DNA of 64,000 bases, taken from NCBI GenBank assembly GCA_016946835.1, contig JACVTC010000148.1, positions 192,001 through 256,000 on the forward strand, read 5' to 3'. Position numbers and translations under genes: made by a program. This DNA comes from Neocallimastix lanati (nom. inval.) (Eukaryota; Neocallimastigomycota; Neocallimastigomycetes; Neocallimastigales; Neocallimastigaceae). The notes beneath the pieces are model-generated. The model was not told the origin of the DNA. It saw nothing but the letters and a program-made list of their open reading frames with translations, and did no database searches. Shown one piece after another: positions 28,870 to 43,079 of the stretch. Each line of letters begins with the position of its first letter. The first letter of the stretch is position 1.

Positions 28870-29931
28870 TTAGTCTGAGAATTTGATAACAGGTTTAATA
28901 AGGTCAGCTGGTTTATCTTTCATAATTTGTAATGCTTTTGGAACTTCTTCCCAACCGTTATATACGTGAGTACTTAATGGTGAGAGATCGAGACGACCAG
29001 CCACAACTAGGGAAGCAAGCTTTTCCATTCTAAGTCTACCACCTGGCATAAGACCACCTCGGATATCCTTATGACCCATACCAACACCCCATTCTACACG
29101 AGGAATGGTAACGAATTCGCCGGAACCAAGATAATTAACATTACCAATCTTACCTCCTGGTTTAAGACATTTAATAGCAGATTCGAAAGTTTTTACCGTA
29201 CCTCCAGCAATACATACACGATCGACACCTTTGCCATCAGTTAATTTCATAACTTGTTCTTCAATAGTTCCATTCTTGTATGAAATAAAATCGGTAGCAC
29301 CATATTTTCTAGCAACATCTTGACAAACTTTACGAGTTCCAACACAAATAATACGTGAAGCACCTCTAAGAGAAGCACCAGCAACAGACATAAGACCAAC
29401 TGGACCAATACCAATTTGAAGAACAACATCACCAAATTGAATATCAGCAAGTTCAACAGCATGAAAACCTGTTGGAACCATATCTGAAAGCATACAAGCA
29501 TCTACAGTATTAATAGAGGAAGGTAAATGAGCAAGATTACCATCAGCATCATTGACATGGAAATATTCAGAGAATACCCCATCCTTAATGTTAGAGAATT
29601 TCCAACCAGCAAGCATGCCATGTGAATGCATCGAATAACCAGCTTGAGCTTCTAAAGAATTCCAATCAGGAGTAATAGCTGGAACAATAACTCTATCCCC
29701 TGGTTTGAAATCTTTGACTTCAGAACCAACTTCAACTACTTCAGCACAACATTCATGACCTAAAATCATATCATGACGATCTCCAATAGCTCCTTCCCAT
29801 ACAGTATGAACATCCGAAGTACATACCGCAATGGCTAATGGTTTACAAATAGCATCCATTGGCCCACATTTGGGTTTTTCTTTTTCAACCCAACCAGGTT
29901 CACCAATTTTGACCATAGCATAACCTTTCAT
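28870..29931 (-). CDS. NADP-dependent secondary (isopropanol-type) alcohol dehydrogenase, zinc-containing
   Basis: An intronless 353-codon frame runs from the ATG at 29931. It is a medium-chain zinc alcohol dehydrogenase of the Thermoanaerobacter/Clostridium secondary-alcohol type, reversibly oxidising secondary alcohols to ketones with NADP. Visible features: catalytic zinc ligands Cys37, His59, Glu60 and Asp150 (the bacterial C-H-E-D set), LGHE and GDRV motifs, nucleotide loop GIGPVG (174-179), and Gly198, Thr199, Arg200 and Tyr218 where the bacterial enzymes use Gly-Ser-Arg-Tyr to bind the NADP phosphate. The structural-zinc loop of horse-liver-type enzymes is absent, as in the bacterial family. 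Length equals the family norm (about 352). Absence of introns and strong similarity to Firmicute enzymes suggest transfer from bacteria. A likely role is disposal of reducing equivalents in cytosol or hydrogenosome; no targeting peptide is evident, favouring cytosol. Confidence 0.95.
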   Translation of the reverse strand: MKGYAMVKIGEPGWVEKEKPKCGPMDAICKPLAIAVCTSDVHTVWEGAIGDRHDMILGHECCAEVVEVGSEVKDFKPGDRVIVPAITPDWNSLEAQAGYSMHSHGMLAGWKFSNIKDGVFSEYFHVNDADGNLAHLPSSINTVDACMLSDMVPTGFHAVELADIQFGDVVLQIGIGPVGLMSVAGASLRGASRIICVGTRKVCQDVARKYGATDFISYKNGTIEEQVMKLTDGKGVDRVCIAGGTVKTFESAIKCLKPGGKIGNVNYLGSGEFVTIPRVEWGVGMGHKDIRGGLMPGGRLRMEKLASLVVAGRLDLSPLSTHVYNGWEEVPKALQIMKDKPADLIKPVIKFSD

Positions 29932-32441
<2,510 letters not shown>

Positions 32442-35204
32442 TATAATATAATATAATATTATATAATAAAATAAAATAAAACAAAATAAATAGTAGAAAT
32501 ATGAATATAAAATACAGATTAAATAAAATAAAATAAAATAAAATAAAATAAAATAAAATAAATAGTAGAATATAAATATAAAGTACAGATTGAATAAAAT
32601 AAAATAAAATAAAATAAAATAAAATAAAATAAAATAAAATAAAATAAAATAAAATAAAATAAAATAAAATAAAATTAAATAAAATAAAATAAAATAAAAT
32701 AAATAATAGAATATGTATATAAAGTACAGATTAAATAAAATAAAATAAAATAAATAGTAGAATATAAATATAAAGTACAGATTGAATAAAATAAAATAAA
32801 ATAAAATAAAATAAAATAAAATAAAATAAAATAAAATAAAATAAAATAAAATAAAATAAAATAAAATAAAATAAAATAAAATAAATAGTAGAATATAAAT
32901 ATAAAGTACAGATTGAATAAAATAAAATAAAATAAAATAAAATAAAATAAAATAAAATAAAATAAATAGTAGAATATAAATATAAAGTACAGATTGAATA
33001 AAATAAAATAAAATAAAATAAAATAAAATAAAATAAAATAAAATAAAATAAAATAAAATAAAATAAAATAAAATAAAATAAAATAAAATTAAATAAAATA
33101 AAATAAAATAAAATAAATAATAGAATATGTATATAAAGTACAGATTAAATAAAATAAAATAAAATAAATAGTAGAATATAAATATAAAGTACAGATTGAA
33201 TAAAATAAAATAAAATAAAATAAAATAAAATAAAATAAAATAAAATAAAATAAAATAAAATAAAATAAAATAAAATAAAATAAAATAAAATAAATAGTAG
33301 AATATAAATATAAAGTACAGATTGAATAAAATAAAATAAAATAAAATAAAATAAAATAAAATAAAATAAATAGTAGAATATAAATATAAAGTACAGATTG
33401 AATAAAATAAAATAAAATAAATAGTAGAATATAAATATAAAGTACAGATTGAATAAAATAAAATAAAATAAAATAAAATAAAATAAAATAAATAGTAGAA
33501 TATAAATATAAAGTACAGATTGAATAAAATAAAATAAAATAAAATAAAATAAAATAAAATAAAATAAAATAAAATAAATAGTAGAATATAAATATAAAGT
33601 ACAGATTGAATAAAATAAAATAAAATAAAATAAAATAAAATAAAATAAAATAAAATAAAATAAAATAAAATAAAATAAAATAAAATAAAATAAAATAAAA
33701 TAAAATAAAATAAAATAAAATAAAATAAAATAAAATAAAATAAAATAAAATAAAATAAAATAAAATAAAATAAAATAAAATAAAATAAAATAAAATAAAA
33801 TAAAATAAATGGTAGAAAATTTAATATAAAGTACAGATTGAATAAAATGAAATGAAATAAAATAAAATAAAATAAAATAAATAGTAGAATATAAATATAA
33901 AGTACAGATTGAATAAAATAAAATAAAATAAAATAAAATAAAATAAAATAAAATAAAATAAAATAAATAGTAGAATATAAATATAAAGTACAGATTGAAT
34001 AAAATAAAATAAAATAAAATAAAATAAAATAAAATAAAATAAAATAAATGGTAGAAAATTTAATATAAAGTACAGATTGAATAAAATGAAATGAAATAAA
34101 ATAAAATAAAATAAAATAAATAGTAGAATATAAATATAAAGTACAGATTGAATAAAATAAAATAAAATAAAATAAAATAAAATAAAATAAAATAAATAGT
34201 AGAATATAAATATAAAGTACAGATTGAATAAAATAAAATAAAATAAAATAAAATAAAATAAAATAAAATAAAATAAAATAAATAGTAGAATATAAATATA
34301 AAGTACAGATTGAATAAAATAAAATAAAATAAAATAAAATAAAATAAAATAAAATAAAATAAAATAAAATAAAATAAAATAAAATAAAATAAAATAAAAT
34401 AAAATAAAATAAAATAAAATAAAATAAATAGTAGAATATAAATATAAAGTACAGATTGAATAAAATAAAATAAAATAAAATAAAATAAAATAAAATAAAA
34501 TAAAATAAAATAAAATAAAATAAAATAAAATAAAATAAAATAAAATAAAATAAAATAAAATAAAATAAAATAAAATAAAATAAATAGTAGAATATAAATA
34601 TAAAGTACAGATTGAATAAAATAAAATAAAATAAAATAAAATAAAATAAAATAAAATAAAATAAAATAAAATAAAATAAAATAAAATAAAATAAAATAAA
34701 ATAAAATAAAATAAAATAAAATAAAATAAAATAAAATAAAATAAATAAAATAAAATAAAATAAAATAAAATAAAATAAAATAAAATAAAATAAAATAAAA
34801 TAAAATAAAATAAAATAAAATAAAATAAAATAAAATAAAATAAAATAAAATAAAATAAAATAAAATAAAATAAAATAAAATAAAATAAAATAAAATAAAA
34901 TAAAATAAAATAAAATAAAATAAAATAAAATAAAATAAAATAAAATAAAATAAAATAAAATAAAATAAAATAAAATAAAATAAAATAAAATAAAATAAAA
35001 TAAAATAAATAAAATAAAATAAAATAAATAAATAAAATAAATAAATAAAATAAAATAAAATAAATAAAATAATGGTAGAAAATTTAATATAAAGAACAGA
35101 TTGAATAAAATGAAATGAAATAAAATAAATAGTTGAGTTAAAAATGTAAAGTACAAATCGAATTAAATAAAATAAAATAAAAAAATAAAATAAAATAAAA
35201 TAAA
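32442..35204. repeat. TAAAA satellite with regularly recurring 31-35 bp insert
   Basis: About 2.7 kb of tandem TAAAA pentamers are interrupted about two dozen times by a conserved insert, usually TAGTAGAATATAAATATAAA followed by GTACAGATTGAA. Three insert variants exist: the common form, one with ATATGTATATAAAG...GATTAAA (32708 and 33114 regions), and one with GGTAGAAAATTTAATATAAAG (33808, 34048 and 35070 regions). Variant pairs recur in the same order with their neighbours, showing that larger blocks were duplicated (spacings of about 405 and 240 bases). Pentamer runs between inserts range from about 3 to more than 50 units. The minus strand stays open for 907 codons of ILFYF repeats purely because the pentamer has no stop on that strand. 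Confidence 0.95.
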
Positions 35205-35933
<729 letters not shown>

Positions 35934-36779
35934 TTAATTTACTTGTTTTTTATAAATTGGTAATAAAGCCCAAGTATTTTTTTTATAAACGTCGAATCCA
36001 GTTTTTCTTGATTGACGTTTATCAGCTAGAGGAATCGATATAAATAAAAATAGTAAGGTATTGGCAACTGTACCAATAATGGTAAGTATTTTATTATGAT
36101 AGGATATGCCCATTAAAAAGATAGCCCACCAAAATAATATTTCACCGAGGTAGTTAGGATGTCTTGAATATTTCCATATACCGTTTCTAATAAATGGTGT
36201 GTTTTTATTCTTTCTATAATTTTGCATTTGTATATCTGCAACTAATTCCAAAGTAATTGCAACTATAGATAGTATGAAAGATATAACTAATAAAATAACA
36301 TTTGGATTTCCTTTATTCAATATAAAAGGTAACATGCATAGATATACTACTACAGTAGGAAATAAATGAATTCCTAAAAAATTGACAATAGGATAAAATA
36401 TTTTAGTTTTTTCTTTTAATAATCGATATCTCCAATCTTCATATTTTAAACTTGTAAATGTGTACATGCAATTTGCTGTTAATCTTATACCCCAGAACAT
36501 AATACTTATAAAAAAGAAAATATAATAATTTGAAAATTTATTCATAATAGCTATATAGGTAACAACTATCATTGGATAGACACTCCAATAGGCATCATAC
36601 ATACTTGAAGTTTTAAATATTAAACTACAGATGAATACAAATATTGTTGATATGACATCTGCAATTAATATATTTAACCATAATTCATATGATAAGTATA
36701 TAAAAAGAATGATTGATAATATGGTAACTATTAGATATACAATTAAATTTAACAAATATCCAATTGTTCTTTGATTCAT
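35934..36779 (-). CDS. DUF1295 / steroid 5-alpha-reductase-like integral membrane protein
   Basis: An intronless 281-codon frame begins MNQRTIGYLL. It has about seven hydrophobic helices. Hallmarks of the DUF1295 branch of the membrane reductase/methyltransferase superfamily are present: YDAYWSVYP (61-69), FWGIRLTAN (95-103), YEDWRYR (113-119), ADIQMQNYRKN (181-191), and the C-terminal cofactor-site signature KYSRHPNYLGE (203-213). Length is normal for the family. Relatives reduce or methylate lipid-like substrates in endoplasmic-reticulum or plasma membranes; the substrate of DUF1295 proteins is not established, so no specific reaction is assigned. Part of this gene (about codons 188-241) has a degenerate second copy at 39511-39667. 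Confidence 0.85.
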   Translation of the reverse strand: MNQRTIGYLLNLIVYLIVTILSIILFIYLSYELWLNILIADVISTIFVFICSLIFKTSSMYDAYWSVYPMIVVTYIAIMNKFSNYYIFFFISIMFWGIRLTANCMYTFTSLKYEDWRYRLLKEKTKIFYPIVNFLGIHLFPTVVVYLCMLPFILNKGNPNVILLVISFILSIVAITLELVADIQMQNYRKNKNTPFIRNGIWKYSRHPNYLGEILFWWAIFLMGISYHNKILTIIGTVANTLLFLFISIPLADKRQSRKTGFDVYKKNTWALLPIYKKQVN

Positions 36780-37859
36780 TTTATGATATAATATCTATTA
36801 CTATTTTTATTTATAATTTTGCAAAAAAAATTATATATGTATATATATTTTTTAAATTATCTAATTATTAATTTTTATTTTTTTAAAAAAAAAAATTATT
36901 TAATTTTATTAATATAATTATTATTTTAATTTTATATTATTGTTTAATAAATATTTATTATTTTATTTTTCTTCTTCTTCTTTTATTATTATTATTATTA
37001 TTATTATATCATTAATAATATTATTATTTTTGAATAAATTTTGGGGTTTTATATATAATTTATATGGGTATAAAGTATCATATGTTTTTTTTTTTTTTTT
37101 TTTATTTTTAATATTATGATATATTCCTAACCTTTAGAACTTTTATTAATGAAATTTTAAATGAAATTTAATTATTATTATTGTTGTTAAATATTATATA
37201 AATTTTCCGACTTATTATTTTAATTTATAATAATGTATTAATTTCTATTTATTTTTAATAGTTTTGATATTATTGTATTTATTATGACTACATGAAAATT
37301 TAATTTATGATCTAATGAATCATTAAAACTTTAATATTATCAAAATTTTTTTTTATATAATTCAAACATTAAGTATTTAAAGCTCCTTAAAAATTAAATA
37401 TTATTAAATGGAAAAACAGGTATTATTAACTGTAAATAAAAAATTAATATATTTATTTATTCTCATTGAATTAGTAATGGAATGAATAATCATAAAAAAA
37501 TTTAAAATCTGTTAATATGAAAGATATATTTTTATCTGTATATTTAATAAATTAATTATAATCAAACGAAGCATAAATATAATTTTTTTTTTTTTAAAGA
37601 TATTTCATACTAAAAAAGATTTTTTATATTAAATTTTAACTGAATATATATTTATATATATATATATTTTTTTTTAATTAATTAATTAAATTTTTATAAT
37701 TGAAACTATAAATTAGAATTATTATTATATTTTTCCTATTTTTTTTTTTTTTTTTTTTTTTAATTATGATTAAATGAAAAAAGATTATCTGAATTCTGTC
37801 TCAATTATTATTAGTTAAAATTATTCTTAATTAAAAATGCATAATTGTTTAAAATTTTA
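36780..37859. other. AT-rich intergenic region
   Basis: This is the 5' flank of the DUF1295 gene and the spacer to the long inverted repeat. It contains a CTT/ATT microsatellite at about 36967-37010 and poly-T runs at about 37086-37103 and 37738-37760. No gene was seen. Confidence 0.65.
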
Positions 37860-39975
37860 AAATAGTATTTAAAAATTTAAAAATATTTATTAAAAAATAT
37901 CTTTATCATTAAATATTTCTAAATAATTATTTTATTATTATTTTTATTTTAATATTTTTATTAATAAATCTTATATCGATATAATTAATTTTATTAGTAT
38001 TATAAAATAAACTTTCTATTAAATATTTTTATATCTTTATTAACAACTTTTATACTATAAAACAAAAATCTTTTATTACAATGTATAATAAAAATAAAAA
38101 TAAAAAAAAAAAAAATTAAATATTTTTATTAATATCTTTTATATCTATATCATTAAATTTATGAATACTCTAAAATTAATAAACATAAAAGTTTAAAAAA
38201 ATTTTTTTTTTCTTTATATTTTTAAAACACATAATCTTATTTTAATTTTTAAATTTTTTTTTTTTTTTATTTTAATTGTACTTTATTTTATTTTAAATAT
38301 TTTTTGAAGATTTCAAAAATATTTTATTTATATATATATATATTTTAAAGATATATAAAACATTTAATTCTAATTTTTTATTAATGTAAAGGATACTTTT
38401 TTTTTTTTAAAGAATTTTATTTAACAAATATTTTAAGAATAATTTTTTTTATATTTTTAAGATATATAAACCTATATAATTTTTAAATTTTTATTTCTTG
38501 TATTTTATATTTTAAATACTTTTTATAGATTTCAGAATATTTTATATTTGTTAAATATATATATTAATTAATTTAAAAAATATATTTTATTTTTAAAGAA
38601 TATTTTTTTATTTTTTTTTTTTAAAATAAATATAAAAAAAAAAAAAGATTAATATAAAAATAAAAAAATTTTTAACCCTAATTTGATATTATTTATTAAA
38701 ATTATTTACTTGTTAATTTATTAAATAAATTATTTATTGAATTTTTAGAAAGACACATTTTCTGAAATGTAACTTTCTTTTACAGCTAAATAAAGATAAA
38801 AAATTATTAATTAAAAAAAAAATAAAATAAATAATTTTTTTGTGGGATTATTACTATAATGTATTGAATATTAAAAATAATATTGATTACTAAAATAAAT
38901 AATTTTTCTTTTTTAAACAAAAGTTTTCTATTAAAATGTATAATAAAAAATAATAAAATCTGTACTGAATTTCATAAGTTACATTTTGGAAAATGTGGCG
39001 TTTCAAATTTTTAATATATAAATTAGTAAATAAATAATTTTAATAAGTAATATTAAATTAGAATTGAAGATTTTTTTTTTATTTGTATAATTTTTTTTTT
39101 TTTTTTTTTATATTTGTTTTAAAATAATATTCTTTAAAAAATTTATATTTTTGAAATTTTCATTATATAAATATATATATATAAAAATAAAATATTCTTG
39201 AAATTAATAAAAACTATTTAAAAAAAAAAAAAATTAAATTTTAAAAAGGCTTAAAAATGTGGCATACTTTAAAAAAACCGTTTATATAAATATGGCTTAA
39301 ATTATATTAAATAAATAAATAAATATTAATAAATAATAAAATAATATTTAATAATATTTAATTTTAAAGATATATTTTAATATTTAATTTATTTATATTT
39401 ATTATTTATAATTATTTAAAAAATATTATAAATGTGGTGCGTTAAATTTCGTATTACATTTTTATTTATAAGTCATGCTCCGAAATGCAACGCTCCAAAA
39501 ATTCAGCCTCAGAAAGAATAAAAACATTCCATTTATTAGAAATGGTATATGGAAATATTCAAGATATCCTAACTACCTCTGTGAAATGTTATTTTGACGG
39601 GCTTTCTTTTTAATGGGCATATCTTATCATAATAAAATACTTACCATTATTGGTACAGCCAATATATAAATAAAGTATTCTTAAAAAATAAAACATTCTT
39701 AAGGAATAAGTATTTAAATAAAAGTTTTAGAAAAAAATTTTTTTAATTTTAACCTTCATGTTTATTAATTTTGAAGTATTCGAAAAAATTAATGATATGA
39801 ATATAAAAGTTGTTAATAAAAATATAAAAATAAAAATATTTAATAGAAAATTTGTTTTATAGCTTCATAAAATTAATGATATAGATAATAAATTTATTAA
39901 TAAAAATATTAAAATAATAATAATAATAAAATAATTATTTAGAAATATTAATGATAAAGATATATTTTAAGAATT
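37860..39975. mobile_element. Long inverted-repeat (foldback-type) element with embedded gene fragment
   Basis: The left arm (about 37860-38773) and right arm (about 38978-39970) are reverse complements over several hundred bases. Inner ends are GACACATTTTCTGAAATGTAAC (first 20: GACACATTTTCTGAAATGTA) at 38752-38773 against the related inverse at 38978-38999. Outer parts match strongly, for example AATATTTAATAGAAAATTTG on the right against its inverse near 38010. The spacer is about 205 bases. Between roughly 39250 and 39740 the arms are asymmetric, because the right arm carries a 157-bp fragment of the DUF1295 gene. No transposase is encoded inside. This is the architecture of non-autonomous MULE-type or foldback elements that carry gene pieces; the class is inference. 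Confidence 0.6.
39511..39667 (+). pseudogene. Truncated copy of the DUF1295 gene (codons about 188-241)
   Basis: Translating the plus strand gives a copy of the parent segment from RKNKN through NGIWKYSR to MGISYHNKILTIIGT. It carries a nonsense change (Trp to TGA in the parental FWW), the signature His changed to Tyr (SRYPNYL) and Gly to Cys, and a 3-base deletion near the end before the frame stops. By eye roughly nine bases in ten match the parent at 35934-36779. It has no start, no domain core and cannot be functional. It lies within the right arm of the long inverted repeat, just after CATGCTCCGAAATGCAACGC. Confidence 0.85.
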
Positions 39976-39976
39976 T

Positions 39977-40314
39977 CTTGCGTTTCGCAATCGTGCATTT
40001 CTCAATGTGGCGTATTTTTGTATGTGTATTGTTTTTTAATAATCAAATAAAACATAATTAAATAAATAATAATTAAATAAATAATAATTAAATAAATAAT
40101 AAATATTCTTTTTTTATATATATAATTTATTAATATTCAATTATAAAAATAATTTTTTATAATTCTTTTTTAATAGAATATATTATTATTTCTTTTTAAT
40201 AATAATTATTTATATATTTATTTATGATTGTATAGAATATCTTAAAAATGTATGGCTTTATTAAATAAATTTATTATACGCCACATTGCGAAATGCACGA
40301 TTGCGAAATGTACG
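39977..40314. mobile_element. MITE with 38-bp terminal inverted repeats
   Basis: The left terminus 39977-40014 (CTTGCGTTTCGCAATCGTGC then ATTTCTCAATGTGGCGTA) and right terminus 40277-40314 (TACGCCACATTGCGAAATGC then ACGATTGCGAAATGTACG) are inverted copies with about four mismatches. The 260-base interior is AAATAATT-type simple sequence without coding potential. It abuts the long inverted repeat and shares the TGTGGC / GCGAAATG words with it, so both may use the same transposase family. A clear target duplication was not found. Confidence 0.75.
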
Positions 40315-40414
40315 ATCCCTATATTTTGATATATATATTTGTTCTTTTTAAATTTAATTTTTAAAAAATATTTATAAATTTTAAACAAAATAATTTTTGC
40401 TATTAATAAAAATA

Positions 40415-40448
<34 letters not shown>

Positions 40449-41050
40449 CTTGACAGAATTCTGATTATCTTTTTCATTTGATAATTACTCTGTCATTTAT
40501 TACAAATCAGTATTTATATTATTTAAATTACATTTAAAAAATATTTAAACTATAATTTAATAATATCATTTTTAGATCTTCCATTTTCAATTAATTTGGA
40601 TTTCATAATTTTATATTTTTCAAATAAAATAATGATTTCATTAGTTCTTCCTAATTCTTTTTTTTTTCTCAAATTCCTGCACATTTCCTTTTATAATCAT
40701 TATAAAATAACGATACGTCTTACTTTAATACATACAATAATTTATAAAAAGAAGTTTTATATTTGAATATAAGTTATTTAAATAATTATTGAAAAGATTC
40801 TAATACATTATTTGTTTTATATTCTATATTGTTATAATAATTCCAATTTTTATATATTTTTTAAATTTTTTTTTTCTTTCTTTAAAAAAGATTTTTCCAA
40901 ATATAGGACATTATTATTTGTTTCATACCTAATTTTACAACAAATATCGATCATATATTCAGGATCTACAAAAGATAAATTTGAAATTACTTTATAATAA
41001 ATATATATATTATTATATTTTTACTTAATTTTAATATAATTTTTTTTTTT
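40315..41050. other. AT-rich spacer
   Basis: No gene was recognised. A somewhat less repetitive patch at 40560-40990 gives only a short 61-codon frame without family resemblance. Confidence 0.55.
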
Positions 41051-41051
41051 T

Positions 41052-42110
41052 AAATTCAAATGCTCTTTTATAGTAATACCAAATTTAATATTTAATATTT
41101 ATATATTAGGAAATATTTTTTTTCTGATACATTAAATATGTCTTTTTCGAAATTACAATGAAAATTTATTGGAGTAGCAACATTTATTAGGGTTTTTCTT
41201 ATTTCTTCAAATAATATATATATATATATATAAAAGAAGTAGTATAAAAACTATTTAAATATATAATATAAATTTGAGTAATGAACACTTGATAACAAAA
41301 TTTGGGTGTAATGTAAAAAGTACCATCTACAAATATATCTTCATTATATTTCATAAATAATTTTGCTTTGAATGGGGATTAGGAAGATTATTAAATTAGG
41401 ATTTTTGAATATCATAAAATTCTCATTTCTTACTGTTTTATAATATTTTGATTCATTAGAAATTTCATTAAATGTTTTTACATCCGGAGGTAGTTATTTT
41501 ATTTATATTTCTTGTTATATGGGATTTAATTCAGGATATATCAATCCCATTTCTTATGAAATTTTATTAAATATACGTTTTGGTATTATACCTAAAGAAA
41601 TTGAACTTTTTATGTATAATATGTTATTTAAAATTTTTTCCCATCATTATTTAAAGTCGTATAAAAATATAAATAATACCATTTTATCAGAAAATATTAA
41701 TTCAATATGATTAAGTGTATTGAATAGTTTTTTGAATGAATCAGGCATAACTATTGTTGAAGATACTTTGATAGTTTTATGTATATTTCAACAAATGTAC
41801 TGAAGACATTAGTTATTATAAACATTGGTCGTAAGTTAGCGCCTTCTCAAGCAATTAAGTATCATTACAATAATCAATAAAACATTATTCATCAAATTAA
41901 TAGAGCCAACTTCTCCTGTTCCATCTACTACATCTAACTTCACTACAATTAATATAATGCCTATCTCACTTACAAATAATTATATATCTAAATATTTTAA
42001 ATATGCTTTGATATACAATTCCAATTAAAATCAATGTCTTAATTTATAGTTAAGTATTCAATAGGCCAAAATTACTCTAATTCTTTTCCAACCATGAGAA
42101 CCATAAATGA
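41052..42110 (-). pseudogene. Decayed MULE-type transposase (FLYWCH/MULE family)
   Basis: Read on the minus strand through several frameshifts and stops, the region gives in order: a possible Cys-containing FLYWCH-like start (about 42100-41830), SLGIIPKRIFNKIS (about 41590), LPPDVKTFNEISNES (about 41480), MIFKNPNLIIFLIP, then the MULE signature EDIFVDGTFYITPKF-CYQVFIT (about 41343-41275), INFHCNFEKDI (about 41160) and IWYYYKRAFEFKK (about 41084-41052). The D-G-T-F segment carries the first catalytic Asp of MULE transposases, and the CNFEKDI and IWYYYKRAF segments match the region following the second catalytic Asp. Multiple stops show that it is dead. It may derive from the autonomous relative of the inverted-repeat elements just upstream (inference). 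Confidence 0.75.
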
Positions 42111-42940
42111 TTAATCCTTAAGTATGGTGTAGTTTATTATGTTATTTAAAGGGATAATAGTTTATGTTTCAGTTTTTTTTTTTTATTATAATTTATTAAA
42201 ATAGTATTAAGTTAATAAAATAATAAAATTAAAAATTAAATATAAATTTATAAAAGAAATAAAAAAAATAAATATGAGCAAAATATTAAAATAAAAATAA
42301 AATAAATAAAAGAAATCTATTAATAAAATAGAAAGTATATCAAATAATTTGTTATAAATATTATAAATTAAAAGCATTTAGAAAGATAAAGTTGAGTATT
42401 TAAATAAATATTTATTTATTACATATATTATAGTTAATATAAATAATATCTTTAAAATATATATTCATTTCTTTCTAAATAATGTAAAGAAAATTACATA
42501 GATTCAATATCTAATCAATATTTATTAGTAAAAGATTGTTAATACAAATTCTCCTTAATAAAAAAAATTGATATTTTCTTTAATTATTATTAATTAATAA
42601 TATTGGACAATATTTTTACTTTTAGTAATATAATTATTTAATTTTATTTTAAAATTTATTTATTTTAATTTTTAATTTTTTATTTAAAAAAAAAAAAAAA
42701 TTAATTTTAGAATATTTATGGTCTCAATAAATATAGTTATGCATTTTTTTTATACTAAAAAGTAAATCAATTGATTTTGAACACTAGTTTTTGTATCAAA
42801 TATATATTGAATTTATATATTTTTATTATACATTATTTCATACCAAATATAGTTCGTATATATAATAAAAGAATATTAATGAATAAAATATTATTTAAAG
42901 CGTAAATAAATAATTGTCTTGTATTAATATAAATTATATA

Positions 42941-42976
<36 letters not shown>

Positions 42977-43048
42977 AACAAACCATAGAAATGGTAAAAA
43001 TAAAAGTTATTAAAACAATAATGTATTTATATTTATATAGAAATTAAA

Positions 43049-43079
<31 letters not shown>

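Noticed and set aside
32442-35204. CRISPR-like appearance: conserved 31-35 bp units at intervals
   Set aside because: The intervals are pure TAAAA repeats of variable length rather than unique spacers, there are no cas genes and the genome is eukaryotic.
41519-41710. 63-codon plus-strand frame MGFNSGYINPISYE
   Set aside because: It is the antisense of the decayed MULE transposase, whose minus-strand motifs explain the region.
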